From positions 1 to 37,323 of the forward strand of contig NZ_FUID01000011.1 in the NCBI RefSeq assembly GCF_900163635.1: 37,323 nt of DNA, in the 5' to 3' direction. The stretch's first letter is position 1. Every line of letters starts with the position of its first letter. The translations under genes were made by a program, and so were the position numbers. The DNA comes from Leucobacter sp. 7(1). GTDB lineage: Bacteria; Actinomycetota; Actinomycetes; Actinomycetales; Microbacteriaceae. The notes beneath the pieces are model-generated. The model had not been told where the DNA came from and ran no database searches. It saw only the letters and a list, made by a program, of their open reading frames with translations. Of this stretch, positions 20,171-29,320 are shown piece after piece.

Positions 20171-21325
20171 CTACTGGACCGTCGTGGCCCAGCGCTCGGT
20201 GAGGAGCGCGTTCGCGGCGTCGGTTTGCGCCTGATCGGGCGAGACCCAGTCCGCGGAATCGACTCCGAAGGTGGCCGCGTCGATCAGCTTCGCGTCGGCC
20301 GAGCCAGCCTCGGTCAGCGCGTCCACGCGGACGGGAACGGCGTTGCCCTTCAAGAACATTGCCTGGACCTCATCGGAGAAGATCCACTCCTGCCACAGGC
20401 GAGCGGCGGCCGGGTTCGGAGCATCCTTATTGATCGCCTCGTTGTAGAAGGAGACGTAGGCATCACCCGGGAGGACAGTTGTCTTCCAGCTGGGCTTGTC
20501 TGCGGCGGCGGCAACGTTGTTGAAGGACCAGTCGAACACGACCGGGGTCTCGCCGGAGGCGATTGTCGCTGGCGTCGGGTCCAGTGTCAGGAAGTTGCCG
20601 GCTGTGCGCAGCTCGCCCATGAAATCGATGCCGGGGCCGAAGTCATCCACCCCGCCGCCGTTCAGGGCCGCGATAGCGCCGACGGCCGCGAACGCGGCAC
20701 CGGCCTGGGTGGGGTCGCCGTTGAGTGCCACGGCACCGGCGTAGTCGCTGCCGAGCAGATCCTTCAGCTCCTTCGGCTCAGGCAGCTTGTCTGAGTCGTA
20801 GCCCACCGACATGATGCCGGAGTAGTTGTTGACCCACAGCCCCTTGGGGTCCTTGTTCTCGGCGGGGATCGAATCCCACACCTCGACCTGGTAGGGAGCA
20901 AACTGCTCGACGCTCGAGAGCGCGACGGCGGCACCGAGGTCGAAGACGTCAGGCGCGGTGTCCTGACCCGTCAGATTCTGGGCTGCCTGGATCTCCTCGG
21001 CGCTGGAAGCGTCGGGGGAGGCCGAGTTCACCGTGATGTCGTAGGTCTCCTCGAACCCGGCGATGATTTCGCCATAGTTCGCCCAGGTCTCGGGGAGCGC
21101 GATCACGTTGAGCTCGCCCTCCGCTTGAGCGGCCGCGATGAGACCGTCCATGCCGCCAAAGTCCTCGGAACTCGTGGCAGTCGCCGCGTCGACGGCGGAG
21201 CCAGCGGCACCCGTGTCGCCGGCACCGGCGTCGGATGCTGCCCCGGTCGAGCAGGCGGCCAGGCCGCCGACGATGAGCGCGGTCGTGAGGAGTGTTGCAG
21301 ACCGCAGGATAACGCGAGAGGACAC
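20171..21325 (-). CDS. ABC importer substrate-binding lipoprotein
   Basis: A 384-residue lipoprotein. The signal peptide ends in the lipobox GGLAAC with Cys25, followed by a Ser/Gly/Ala linker to about residue 55. The mature fold (GELNVIALPETWANYGEIIAGFEETYDITVNSASPDASSAEEIQA) is the PotD/AfuA/ThiB type of extracellular solute-binding protein. GTG 21325 is chosen because AAGGA lies 7 nt before it; longer starts would place extra residues before the signal peptide. As first gene of the operon it carries the promoter, which must lie in the 166 bp shared with the divergent alkD gene. Ligand unknown: polyamine, iron and phosphonate are all possible. Confidence 0.84.
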   Translation of the reverse strand: MSSRVILRSATLLTTALIVGGLAACSTGAASDAGAGDTGAAGSAVDAATATSSEDFGGMDGLIAAAQAEGELNVIALPETWANYGEIIAGFEETYDITVNSASPDASSAEEIQAAQNLTGQDTAPDVFDLGAAVALSSVEQFAPYQVEVWDSIPAENKDPKGLWVNNYSGIMSVGYDSDKLPEPKELKDLLGSDYAGAVALNGDPTQAGAAFAAVGAIAALNGGGVDDFGPGIDFMGELRTAGNFLTLDPTPATIASGETPVVFDWSFNNVAAAADKPSWKTTVLPGDAYVSFYNEAINKDAPNPAAARLWQEWIFSDEVQAMFLKGNAVPVRVDALTEAGSADAKLIDAATFGVDSADWVSPDQAQTDAANALLTERWATTVQ

Positions 21326-21479
21326 TGAGGTTTCCTTCCGGAGAGTGAACGGATCGTCGGTGCGGCGCGTGCCGCGGCCGCCAGAGCGGTGCCGATCCGA
21401 TCCCACGCTAGGGAGGGCGGGTTTCCGGGGAGCAGCGCTCGCGTGGCTGCTGAGTGAACGGTGGGTGAAGCGGTGCGCC

Positions 21480-21485
21480 TATGCT
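21480..21485 (+). promoter_or_regulatory. -10 box of leaderless alkD-type gene
   Basis: TATGCT ends 6 nt before ATG 21492, with no ribosome site, so the transcript probably begins at the start codon. Confidence 0.5.
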
Positions 21486-21491
21486 GAGCGC

Positions 21492-22295
21492 ATGGACGCT
21501 GCCCAGCCTGTCGTACCCGCGCTCGTTGCCGCGATCGATGCCGGGCTGCGTGAGCGCGCCACACCTGAGCGCGCGGAACGCGAGCGCGCGTATCTGAAGA
21601 GCGAGATCACCCACTACGGGACGACGGTTCCGCAGACGCGGGCGGTGGTGAAGGGTGCGCTGAAGGGTGTCACACTCAGCCACGCCGAACTCGTCGACGC
21701 GGCGACCCTCCTGTGGGCCGAGCCGGTACACGAGAGGAGAGCGGCCGCAGCCGCTCTCCTCGAGGCGCGCTCGCCGCAGCTCGTGCCCAGCGACATCGTC
21801 ATGCTCGAGCGATTCCTCCGGGAGTCTCGCACGTGGGCGCTCGTCGACGACATCGCGGCCACTCTCGTGGGTCCGCTTGTGGATCGTGCCTCGGGCGGTG
21901 CCTCGGACGGTGCCGCGCACCGGGCCGAGCTCGAAGCTGTGTTGGATCGCTGGTCCACGGACGATGATTTCTGGATTCGACGCTCGGCGTTGCTCGCTCA
22001 TCTGGTCCCGCTGCGCGAGGGTGGCGGCAACTTTGACCGCTTCGCGCGGTATGCCGACACCATGCTCGATGAACGCGAGTTCTTCATCCGGAAGGCGATC
22101 GGCTGGGTGTTGCGCGACACCTCACGCAAGCGCCCCGAGCTTGTCTTCGCGTGGATCCTGCCACGCGCCGCCCACGCGTCCGGGCTGACTGTGCGCGAGG
22201 CGATCCGGCGACTGCCCGACACGCAGCAGGCGGCCGTGCTCGCCGCGCGCAGAAAGGGCGCGGCGAGCACGGCCGCCAGGACCAACTCTCGCTAG
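21492..22295 (+). CDS. alkD: AlkD-type DNA alkylation repair glycosylase
   Basis: A 267-residue helical-repeat protein of the AlkD family, which removes bulky or cationic 3- and 7-alkylpurines. Family features are the helical arrays, [11 protein letters not shown] near residue 115 (the Trp and Asp of the active cleft), and [14 protein letters not shown] followed by [21 protein letters not shown] (typical of HEAT-like repeats in AlkD). ATG 21492 is set by the -10 box. The stop codon shares the CTAG palindrome at 22292-22295 with the convergent aceE stop. Confidence 0.85.
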   Translation: MDAAQPVVPALVAAIDAGLRERATPERAERERAYLKSEITHYGTTVPQTRAVVKGALKGVTLSHAELVDAATLLWAEPVHERRAAAAALLEARSPQLVPSDIVMLERFLRESRTWALVDDIAATLVGPLVDRASGGASDGAAHRAELEAVLDRWSTDDDFWIRRSALLAHLVPLREGGGNFDRFARYADTMLDEREFFIRKAIGWVLRDTSRKRPELVFAWILPRAAHASGLTVREAIRRLPDTQQAAVLAARRKGAASTAARTNSR

Positions 22296-25066
22296 GCGTC
22301 TCCGCCCGCGCTGCCGGTGGTCCCCGCGGTCAGGTCATCCAAACTGTATTTCATCGCCGCCGCAGCGGGCAGCGCGGGGTCGATGACCCCGTCGAGCGCG
22401 AGGGCTTCGAGTGTACGCACCACGATTGACTCAGTATCGACGTGGAAGTAGCGCCGTGCGGCCGCGCGAGTATCGGAAAAACCGAAGCCGTCCGTGCCGA
22501 GTGACAGGAAACGCTGCGGGCTAAAGGGGGCGATCTGATCCTGCACCTGCCGCATGAAGTCGCTCACGGCGATCACGGGACCGCCGCTACTCTCGCGCAG
22601 GCGCTTTGTCACATATGGTTCGCGTGTGGGTTCGCCCCGGAGCACGCCCTCGTCCGCGTCCATCGCCTCGCGCCGTAGCTCGTTCCAGCTCGTCACCGAC
22701 CACACATCGGCTGCCACATCCCAGTCAGCGGCGAGCAGACGCTGCGCGGCGAGCGCCCACGGCACAGCCACCCCGGAGGCGAGGATCTGGGCCGGATGTG
22801 ATCCGGCGCTCGCCTGTGACACCCGGTGCATGCCCGCGAGGATCCCCTCGGCGTCCACGTCCGCGGGTTCGGCGGGCTGCGCGATCGGCTCGTTGTACAC
22901 GGTGAGGTAGTACATCACGTTCGGGTCGGGGTGGGCGCCACCATACATGCGCTCGAAGCCGGCGGCGACGATGTGCGCCAGCTCGTAGCCAAACGCCGGG
23001 TCGTAGCTCACGACGGCGGGGTTCGTGGAGGCGAGCAGCTGCGAGTGGCCATCGCCGTGCTGCAACCCTTCGCCCTGAAGCGTGGTGCGCCCGGCGGTGG
23101 CACCGATCACGAAGCCGCGGGCCATCTGATCGCCCGCCGCCCAGAACGCGTCTCCCGTGCGCTGGAAGCCGAACATCGAGTAGAACACGTACACCGGAAT
23201 CAGCGGTTCGCCGTGTGTGGCGTAGGCGGTGCCCGCAGCGGTGAACGCGGCAACCGCGCCAGCCTCGTTAATGCCGACGTGGAGGATTTGCCCCGTGGTC
23301 GACTCCTTATACGCGAGCAGCAGCTCGCGATCCACCGACATGTAGGTGTGACCCTGCGGGTTGTAGATCTTCGCGGTTGGGAAGTACGCGTCCATCCCGA
23401 ACGTGCGCGCCTCATCCGGGATGATCGGGACAACGCGGTGGCCCATGTCCTTGTCGCGCAGGATCTCGCGGAGGATGCGGGCGAACGCCATTGTTGTCGC
23501 CGCCTGCTGCTGCCCGGACCCCTTCTTCGCGAGTTCGTAAGCCTTGGCATCCGGCACCGGGATCTGCGTGTACTTCGAACGCCGCTGGGGGACAGGCCCG
23601 CCGAGCGCGCGGCGGCGCTCCAGCATGTACTCGAGCTCCGGCGAGCCCGGCTCGGGGCGGTAGTAGGGCGGGGCGTACACATCTTCGGAGAGCGCCGAAT
23701 CGGGAATGGGGATCCGCAGCAGATCGCGGAAATCCATGAGGTCTTTCGCAGCCAGCTTCTTCATCTGGTGCGAGGCCATCCGGCCCTCGAAGCTGGGGCC
23801 CAGCTTGTAGCCCTTCACGGTTTTCACGAGGATGACTGTGGGCTGCCCCGTGTGCTCACTCGCGGCCTTGAACGCCGAGTAGAGCTTGCGGTAGTCGTGC
23901 CCGCCGCGCTTCAGATTCCAGATCTCGTCGTCGCTGTGGCCCTCGACGAGCTTCGCAGTGCGCGGATCGCGGCCAAAGAAGTGGTCGCGCACGAATCCGC
24001 CGGACTCGGCCTTATAGGTTTGGAAGTCGCCGTCGGGCGTCGCGTTCATGAGGTCGACGAGCGCGCGGTCGTGATCCCGCGCCAGAAGCTCGTCCCACTC
24101 CCGGCCCCACAACACCTTGATCACGTTCCACCCGGCACCGCGGAAGAACGCCTCAAGCTCCTGGACGATCTTGCCGTTGCCGCGGACGGGCCCGTCGAGG
24201 CGCTGCAGATTGCAGTTGATCACAAAGTTCAGGTTGTCGAGGCTGTCGTTCGCGGCGAGCTGCAGCAGGCCGCGCGATTCGGGCTCATCCATTTCCCCGT
24301 CGCCGAGGAACGCCCACACCTGCTGTTCGGAGGTGTCCTTGAGGCCGCGCGCGGCAAGGTATCGGTTCGACTGGGCCTGATAGATCGCGTTCATCGGGCC
24401 GATACCCATGGACACTGTTGGGTACTCCCAGTACTCAGGCAGGAGCCGCGGGTGCGGGTAGCTGGGTAGGCCGCCGCCGGGGCGCGAGCGCTCCTGGCGG
24501 AACGCGTCGAGCTGTGCCTCGCTCAGGCGGCCCTCGACAAACGACCGGGCATACATGCCGGGGGAGGCGTGCCCTTGGAAAAAGACCTGATCCCCACCCG
24601 ATGGGTGATCCTTGCCGCGGAAAAAGTGGTTGAAGCCTGTCTCGTAGATCGTGGCAGCCCCAGCGTAGGTGGCGATGTGGCCGCCCACGCCGATCTCGGG
24701 ACGCTGCGCTCGGTGGACCATTACGGCAGCGTTCCAGCGGATCCACGCTCGATAGCGCCGCTCGGCGGCCTCGTCGCCCGGGTACGCGGCGTCGGCGCTC
24801 GCGGGGATCGTGTTGACGTAGTCCGTGGTGAGGGCTGCGGGTACGGCAGCCGCTGGCGCTCCGGCGCGGGCCCCCAGCACGTCGAGGATGTGGCTCGCAC
24901 GCGCGGTGCCCCCGGTGCTCAGGAGTCCCTCGAAGGACTCAAGCCACTCCGCGGTCTCCTCGGGGTCGATGTCCCCGCGCTGGGTGCCACCCGAGTCGCC
25001 GGGGAGCAGACTCCGCTGGAGCTTCTCGCGGAATCGCTGAGGGGGGAAGTCGCCTGGGGCGTTCAC
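22292..25066 (-). CDS. aceE: Pyruvate dehydrogenase E1, homodimeric type
   Basis: A 924-residue thiamine-diphosphate enzyme that decarboxylates pyruvate and acetylates the lipoyl groups of E2. The fused alpha-beta homodimeric form is the one used by actinobacteria and proteobacteria. The ThDP motif appears as [34 protein letters not shown] (GDG...NN type). [19 protein letters not shown] and [42 protein letters not shown] are family blocks in the transketolase-like half. Start GTG 25066 fits family N-termini; the ribosome site is weak (AAAGAGAG). The gene lies 68 bp past the permease stop with a strong terminator between, so it needs its own promoter or readthrough. Confidence 0.95.
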   Translation of the reverse strand: MNAPGDFPPQRFREKLQRSLLPGDSGGTQRGDIDPEETAEWLESFEGLLSTGGTARASHILDVLGARAGAPAAAVPAALTTDYVNTIPASADAAYPGDEAAERRYRAWIRWNAAVMVHRAQRPEIGVGGHIATYAGAATIYETGFNHFFRGKDHPSGGDQVFFQGHASPGMYARSFVEGRLSEAQLDAFRQERSRPGGGLPSYPHPRLLPEYWEYPTVSMGIGPMNAIYQAQSNRYLAARGLKDTSEQQVWAFLGDGEMDEPESRGLLQLAANDSLDNLNFVINCNLQRLDGPVRGNGKIVQELEAFFRGAGWNVIKVLWGREWDELLARDHDRALVDLMNATPDGDFQTYKAESGGFVRDHFFGRDPRTAKLVEGHSDDEIWNLKRGGHDYRKLYSAFKAASEHTGQPTVILVKTVKGYKLGPSFEGRMASHQMKKLAAKDLMDFRDLLRIPIPDSALSEDVYAPPYYRPEPGSPELEYMLERRRALGGPVPQRRSKYTQIPVPDAKAYELAKKGSGQQQAATTMAFARILREILRDKDMGHRVVPIIPDEARTFGMDAYFPTAKIYNPQGHTYMSVDRELLLAYKESTTGQILHVGINEAGAVAAFTAAGTAYATHGEPLIPVYVFYSMFGFQRTGDAFWAAGDQMARGFVIGATAGRTTLQGEGLQHGDGHSQLLASTNPAVVSYDPAFGYELAHIVAAGFERMYGGAHPDPNVMYYLTVYNEPIAQPAEPADVDAEGILAGMHRVSQASAGSHPAQILASGVAVPWALAAQRLLAADWDVAADVWSVTSWNELRREAMDADEGVLRGEPTREPYVTKRLRESSGGPVIAVSDFMRQVQDQIAPFSPQRFLSLGTDGFGFSDTRAAARRYFHVDTESIVVRTLEALALDGVIDPALPAAAAMKYSLDDLTAGTTGSAGGDA

Positions 25067-25086
25067 GGCTGCTCTCTTTCTGCAAG

Positions 25087-25125
25087 GGAGCGGTGCAGGG
25101 CCCAGCGTGGGCCCTGCACCGCTCC
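25087..25125 (-). terminator. Strong hairpin terminator after the urate permease gene
   Basis: An 18-bp perfect stem (25087-25104 with 25108-25125) with a 3-nt loop, starting 10 bp past the permease stop. It is the longest perfect stem in the window; the following sequence is only moderately T-rich. Confidence 0.85.
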
Positions 25126-25134
25126 GAAGTGTTA

Positions 25135-26712
25135 CTACGGTTTTGTGCTCACATTGCCGGTGTCCGCGCGCACGCGATCAACTGTCGGAATGTGGAGCGA
25201 GGATGTGACGTCTCCGGTCTCATCGACCCGCTGCACGAGGATCTCGTCGCCGTCCTTTGAGAACAGCTTGCCGCCGATGAAGGTGTCGCCGTCCTCGAGG
25301 GCGCGGATCTCGTCCTCGCGCACCATGCGGGGCGGGCTCGCGGCAAACGCGTTCTTGTTGCGGGAGCGCTTCCCGATCCTGAGCTCGTTGAACAGGATGT
25401 TGAGGAGGATCGCCATGAGCGCCGCGGAAGAGATGCCCGAGTGGAAGATCACCTCGAACCACGACGGGAACTGACTGTAGATGTCCGGCTTCACGATGGG
25501 GAGCATCCCGAACGCGAGGCTCGTCGCCACAATGATCAGGTTCATGTTGTCTTTGTAGGACACCTTGGAGAGGGTGCGAATGCCCGAGGCAGCCACCGAT
25601 CCGAACAGCACGATCCCGGCACCGCCGAGGACCTGCATCGGGATCGCCCCGGCGACGCGGCCCATGATCGGTAGCACGCCAAGGATGAGCAGGATGAAGC
25701 CGCCGGCGGTGACAACAAAGCGGCTCCGCACGCCGGTAATCGCGACGAGGCCCACGTTCTGGGCGAACGCCGACTGTGTGAAGGAGTTGAAGATCGGCGA
25801 GACCATGCTCGAGATCATGTCGGCGCGCAGGCCGTTGGCGATGCGTTTGGAATCCACCTTCGAGCCTGTGATCTCGCCAACCGCGAGAATGTCAGCCGCG
25901 GTCTCCGTGAGGATCACGAGCACAACGATGAACATCGACAGGGTCGAGGCGACGTGGAACTCGGGCCAGCCGAATGCGAACGGGGTCGGCAGCGCGAAGA
26001 TGTCACCCTCCAGCACGCCGGAGAAGTCCGCGATGCCCATGGGAATCGCGACGAGTGTCCCGGCGACGAGGCCGACAAGCACTGCCAGACGCGACAGCAT
26101 GCCGCTTCCGATCTTGGAGCACACGATCACGATGAGCAGTGTCAGGCCAGCCAGGCCAACGCCCTTCACGGAACCGTAGTCGTCGGCCGATGCGTTGCCG
26201 CCCATGATCCAGTTGCCGGCGACAGGCATCAGGGTGAGGCCGATCGCGGTGATCACGATGCCGGTGACGACGGGCGGGAAGAATCGGATGATCTGTGCGA
26301 AGAACGGGGTGATGAGGAACCCGAACACGGAGGCCAAGAGCACGGCCCCGAAGATCTCGTTGATTGTGCCGCCGCCGGAGATGATCGCGGTCATCGTCGA
26401 GACGGATGCGAATGAGACACCCTGCACCAGCGGAAGCTTCGACCCGAAGAACGGAACGCCCAGGGTCTGCAGGATCGTTGCGAGACCGCCAATGAACAGA
26501 CAACACGCGATGAGCATGCCAATCTGATCGGGTGTTGCCCCAATTGCGCTGCCCACGATGAGCGGGGGTGCGATGATTCCACCGTACATCGTGAGCACGT
26601 GCTGCAGCCCGTACATGATTGTGCGGGATAGCGGCAGGCGCTCGTTCTCGGGTTCGCCCTCAACGTCGATGGTTCCCGGGAATCCGCGCTTGGTGTTCGT
26701 ACTGCGACTCAC
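25135..26712 (-). CDS. NCS2 purine/urate permease
   Basis: A 525-residue inner-membrane protein of the nucleobase:cation symporter-2 family with about twelve to fourteen membrane segments. Family blocks include [20 protein letters not shown] near the start, [32 protein letters not shown] (the TM8 Glu region) and [25 protein letters not shown] (TM10, substrate site). The setting beside uricase makes urate or xanthine the likely cargo. GTG 26712 has a strong GGAGG 6 nt upstream. The soluble C-terminal tail of about 70 residues is acidic and longer than usual. A 14-bp-stem hairpin separates it from the uricase gene. Confidence 0.9.
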   Translation of the reverse strand: MSRSTNTKRGFPGTIDVEGEPENERLPLSRTIMYGLQHVLTMYGGIIAPPLIVGSAIGATPDQIGMLIACCLFIGGLATILQTLGVPFFGSKLPLVQGVSFASVSTMTAIISGGGTINEIFGAVLLASVFGFLITPFFAQIIRFFPPVVTGIVITAIGLTLMPVAGNWIMGGNASADDYGSVKGVGLAGLTLLIVIVCSKIGSGMLSRLAVLVGLVAGTLVAIPMGIADFSGVLEGDIFALPTPFAFGWPEFHVASTLSMFIVVLVILTETAADILAVGEITGSKVDSKRIANGLRADMISSMVSPIFNSFTQSAFAQNVGLVAITGVRSRFVVTAGGFILLILGVLPIMGRVAGAIPMQVLGGAGIVLFGSVAASGIRTLSKVSYKDNMNLIIVATSLAFGMLPIVKPDIYSQFPSWFEVIFHSGISSAALMAILLNILFNELRIGKRSRNKNAFAASPPRMVREDEIRALEDGDTFIGGKLFSKDGDEILVQRVDETGDVTSSLHIPTVDRVRADTGNVSTKP

Positions 26713-26752
26713 TGCTGACCTCCTTGTCGGCATGAACTGTTTGATGCAGGGT

Positions 26753-26789
26753 GTGGGTTTGGGTGGCTCCGTCGACCACCCAAACCCAC
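26753..26789 (-). terminator. Hairpin between uricase and permease genes
   Basis: GTGGGTTTGGGTGG (26753-26766) pairs perfectly with 26776-26789 around a 9-nt loop. It lies 9 bp past the uricase stop and upstream of the permease ribosome site, so it may reduce permease expression or end the transcript. Confidence 0.75.
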
Positions 26790-26798
26790 GAGTGTTGA

Positions 26799-27704
26799 CT
26801 AGACGAAGGCCGGAACGCCCTTCCAGATCTTGTCGGTGTCGCCGAGGCTCTCGCGGCGCAACGTGCCCTCGATCTGGCCGTAGGGGCTGTGTGCCGCCCA
26901 GAACACCTCGTTGTCGTTCTCCATCCCGTACGGCGTGAAGTCGACGACGAAGTGGTGCAGGTTTGGCATCGAGAACTTAATCTCGTCGATCTCGGGGTGC
27001 GCCTCGAGCACAGCCTTGCCCATGAGGTACTGCGTTTCCTGCAGCGCGCGCGAGTAGTGGTTGGTGAACACCTCGAGCAGGATCTTCTTGACCGACTCGT
27101 ACGTGGCGTTGAAGTCCACGTCTGTGGTGTTGTAGAGCCAGCGGCCCGTGACGCTTGTGGCGAGGATCCGGTCAGTGGTCTCCTTGAGCGTCGTGTACTG
27201 ATCGACCGGGTAGCCGACGAAGCCCGACTGCGTTGTCTTGAGGACCGAGAGGTCCTCGAGACCGGAGATGACGTACTGCTTCTCGCCGTCGATCTTGACG
27301 ACCGCGGTGCGGGTTTCGCCACCCGAGCCGCCCCGGTAGAAGGAGTGGTCGTGGCCCTCGCCGTTCACGGGGATCCGGTCCCACTCCACCTGACGGGCAC
27401 CCCAGCGGCCGCCCGTGACCCACTCGAAGTCATCGACATAGTGCTGGCCCAGGCGAAGGAGGAAGTCCTCGGGGGACCCGACGCCGTCCTTGGCGAACGC
27501 AAAGACAGTGTTTTTCTGGGTGTCAGTGGGGACGACGTGCTCGTTGTTGCCGTCGTAGTATGCGGAGGCGAAGTCGCCGTGCAACTGCGAGATGACGGTC
27601 AGGTCCTCGATCGTGTGCCGGTCGCCGTTCTTGGTGACCTTGACCAGGTGGTTCTCGGCCTTGCCGAACTGGTTGTCACCGAGCACGATGTTGGTGTTGG
27701 ACAT
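26799..27704 (-). CDS. uox: Urate oxidase (uricase)
   Basis: A 301-residue cofactor-free oxidase that turns urate, O2 and water into 5-hydroxyisourate and H2O2. Family marks are the N-terminal GKAENHLVKV (Lys15), VVPTDTQKNTVFAFAKD (Thr60-Asp-Thr62), SFYRGGSGGETRTA, and NLHHFVVDFTPYGMENDNEVFWAAHSPYG near residue 250, giving the Lys-Thr-His catalytic set. ATG 27704 follows GGGAG by about 10 nt. It starts 6 bp after the HIU hydrolase stop, so they are co-transcribed. Length is normal, and no peroxisomal-type tail is expected in bacteria. Confidence 0.95.
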   Translation of the reverse strand: MSNTNIVLGDNQFGKAENHLVKVTKNGDRHTIEDLTVISQLHGDFASAYYDGNNEHVVPTDTQKNTVFAFAKDGVGSPEDFLLRLGQHYVDDFEWVTGGRWGARQVEWDRIPVNGEGHDHSFYRGGSGGETRTAVVKIDGEKQYVISGLEDLSVLKTTQSGFVGYPVDQYTTLKETTDRILATSVTGRWLYNTTDVDFNATYESVKKILLEVFTNHYSRALQETQYLMGKAVLEAHPEIDEIKFSMPNLHHFVVDFTPYGMENDNEVFWAAHSPYGQIEGTLRRESLGDTDKIWKGVPAFV

Positions 27705-27710
27705 ATCTAC

Positions 27711-28037
27711 TTAGCTCCCTCGATAGGTGGAATATGCAAATGGACTGAGAAGAATCGGTACGTGGTAGTGCAGTTCCTCGCTGCGGACAGTGAAGTCAAT
27801 GGAGACGACCGGGTAGAACGCGGGCGTCTGAATCCGGGCGAAGTAGTCCGCCACGGCGAAGCGCAGCGTGTAGTGCCCCGCGGGGAGCGACTCGGGGCCG
27901 AGGTCCGCAATCCGGCCGTCGCTGTCGGTGACGCCCGAGGCGATCGTGGTGCCGTCGCCGGTCTGGAGCGTGACGGCGACTCCGGTCGCGGGTCGACCCA
28001 GCGAGGCGTCAAGGACGTGGGTAGTGATCAGGCTCAT
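27711..28037 (-). CDS. uraH: 5-hydroxyisourate hydrolase (transthyretin-like)
   Basis: A 108-residue enzyme that opens 5-hydroxyisourate to OHCU. It begins ITTHVLDASLGRPA and ends with the signature YRGS, both diagnostic of HIU hydrolases; HYHVPILLSPFAYSTYRGS holds the active-site His and C-terminal tetrapeptide. No signal peptide. It overlaps the decarboxylase stop by 4 bp. It catalyses the middle step between the two neighbouring enzymes. Confidence 0.95.
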   Translation of the reverse strand: MSLITTHVLDASLGRPATGVAVTLQTGDGTTIASGVTDSDGRIADLGPESLPAGHYTLRFAVADYFARIQTPAFYPVVSIDFTVRSEELHYHVPILLSPFAYSTYRGS

Positions 28038-28528
28038 GATTCGAGGAGTCCTTCCAGTCGAAGTGCGGCGATTTGGCCGAGCTGGTCTGCGACCTCGGCG
28101 ATTTCAGTCTCCGGGGTATTCGTGAGCCGCCGCTGCAGTTCCGTGAGGATCTCGGGTGCGGACCGCCCAGCGGCGCGAATGAGAAACACTCGGCCGAACT
28201 GCTCCTCGTATTGCCGGTTACCGGCGAGCAGCTGGGACGCGGTCACACTATTGATGCCCGTGCTCTCCTGTTCGGCGCGAGAAAACTGTGCTTCCTGGGA
28301 TGCACCTGCAGCGTGTTCCCCGATGCGGGGGTGCTGCGCGAGCGCCTGCTCAAGGTCGGCTGCGGTCCAGGCGGCAACGGCGGTGTTGGCTGCGGCTACG
28401 GCCGCCTGGACCGAGTCGTAGGGGCGACCCGCAACGACGGCATCCACCCAGATATCGATGTCCACGCAGGGGCGGACGTACTGACCTGCCTCCGCCTGCG
28501 GAAGCGTGTTGAAAAGTGAAAGCAACAT
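28034..28528 (-). CDS. uraD: OHCU decarboxylase
   Basis: A 164-residue cytosolic enzyme that decarboxylates OHCU to S-allantoin. The catalytic histidine is His66 in AQHPRIGEHA; SRAEQESTG and NRQYEEQFGRVFLIRAAGRSAPEIL follow, all typical. ATG 28528 (MLLSLFNTLP) is the first codon consistent with the family. AAGGCGAG upstream serves as ribosome site. First gene of the urate operon: the promoter and two palindromes lie within the preceding 80 bp. Confidence 0.93.
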   Translation of the reverse strand: MLLSLFNTLPQAEAGQYVRPCVDIDIWVDAVVAGRPYDSVQAAVAAANTAVAAWTAADLEQALAQHPRIGEHAAGASQEAQFSRAEQESTGINSVTASQLLAGNRQYEEQFGRVFLIRAAGRSAPEILTELQRRLTNTPETEIAEVADQLGQIAALRLEGLLES

Positions 28529-28540
28529 TGCTCGCCTTAA

Positions 28541-28555
28541 TTCCACCTTGTGGAA
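28541..28555. promoter_or_regulatory. Operator-like palindrome in the urate operon leader
   Basis: TTCCAC (28541-28546) and GTGGAA (28550-28555) around CTT form a TTCC-N7-GGAA element 13 bp before the uraD start, downstream of the promoter. A repressor bound here would block transcription. The same geometry recurs at 29256-29270 before the peroxiredoxin gene. Confidence 0.55.
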
Positions 28556-28578
28556 GTAGATTTCCGTTTGCTGATAGT

Positions 28579-28608
28579 GAGCGTAGCCATACGCTCGGTG
28601 GGGCACAA
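28579..28608 (-). promoter_or_regulatory. Urate operon promoter overlapped by a palindrome
   Basis: On the minus strand TTGTGC (28608-28603) and TACGCT (28585-28580) are 17 bp apart. GAGCGTA (28579-28585) and TACGCTC (28590-28596) form a perfect inverted repeat around GCCA that covers the -10 box and adjoining spacer. Confidence 0.6.
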
Positions 28609-28695
28609 GTCAGAACACTGTTGTTTCTCAGAATTGTCAGACTGTGGCCGCCCAGGGTCGGGCTGTGCTTCGCGCGGGCGTGTGGGCACACCAGT

Positions 28696-28725
28696 GAGTC
28701 CGCGCACAGTGTCGCGCGCGGACTC
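28696..28725 (-). terminator. Hairpin after the peroxiredoxin gene
   Basis: GAGTCCGCGC (28696-28705) pairs with GCGCGGACTC (28716-28725) around 10 nt, 14 bp past the peroxiredoxin stop. No T-run. Confidence 0.65.
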
Positions 28726-28739
28726 GCTGGGGGCTGTGT

Positions 28740-29216
28740 TTAGGCGCCGAGCTGCTCGCGCAGCCGCGCGACATGCCCTTCGGCGTTCACGCGGTACTCC
28801 GCATGCGTGACGCGTCCGTCCTCGCCCAGGACAAAGGTGGCGCGGAGGGCGCCGGTCACAGTCTGGCCGTTAATCTCTTTCTCGCCCCAGGCGCCCCAGG
28901 CCTGCGCGGCGGCATGATCGGGGTCGCTCAGGAGTGTGTACGTGAGGGCGAGTTCTTCGGCGAAGCGCGCAAGCGTCTCCGGGTCATCCCCGGAAACGGC
29001 GAACACCTCGTAGCCGGCGGCCGTGAGCGCGCCGAGGTTGTCGCGGAAGTCGCAGGCTTCTGTGGTGCACCCGGGGGTGAACGCTGCGGGGTAGAAATAC
29101 ACGACAGACTTCTTGCCGAGCAGATCTGAGAGGCCTCGCGTGGCCCCGGCTGTGGTGATGAAGGAGACCGTGGGGGGCACGTCTCCGGGCTGAAGTTCAG
29201 GGTGTGGTGTCGACAC
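28740..29216 (-). CDS. bcp: Peroxiredoxin, BCP/PrxQ type
   Basis: A 158-residue thiol peroxidase that reduces H2O2 and organic peroxides. The peroxidatic Cys50 in AAFTPGCTTEACDF and resolving Cys55 five residues later define the atypical 2-Cys PrxQ class. No signal peptide, so cytosolic. GTG 29216 is supported by GAAGGAGGG 5 nt upstream. It lies just upstream of the urate operon on the same strand; since uricase makes H2O2, the pairing is meaningful, and both have a TTCC-N7-GGAA element in their leaders. Confidence 0.92.
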   Translation of the reverse strand: MSTPHPELQPGDVPPTVSFITTAGATRGLSDLLGKKSVVYFYPAAFTPGCTTEACDFRDNLGALTAAGYEVFAVSGDDPETLARFAEELALTYTLLSDPDHAAAQAWGAWGEKEINGQTVTGALRATFVLGEDGRVTHAEYRVNAEGHVARLREQLGA

Positions 29217-29255
29217 GATGGCCCTCCTTCGCCCGACGGTGGGCGATTGTGCTAA

Positions 29256-29280
29256 TTCCAAGATGCGGAAGAATAATTCC
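29256..29280. promoter_or_regulatory. TTCC/GGAA elements upstream of the peroxiredoxin gene
   Basis: TTCC (29256-29259), GGAA (29267-29270) and TTCC (29277-29280) alternate. The first pair has the TTCC-N7-GGAA spacing of the urate-operon palindrome. They lie 40-65 bp before the start, where a promoter is expected. Confidence 0.4.
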
Positions 29281-29320
29281 ACACTTCAAACGTAGCACCG
29301 GTGACCGGGGAGGGGAATGG

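Noticed and set aside
22826-24469. Long open frame on the plus strand opposite aceE
   Set aside because: aceE is certain from its motifs; the opposing translation is a charged low-complexity shadow.
26889-28421. Plus-strand frame of 510 codons opposite the urate genes
   Set aside because: It is antisense to three confidently identified enzymes.
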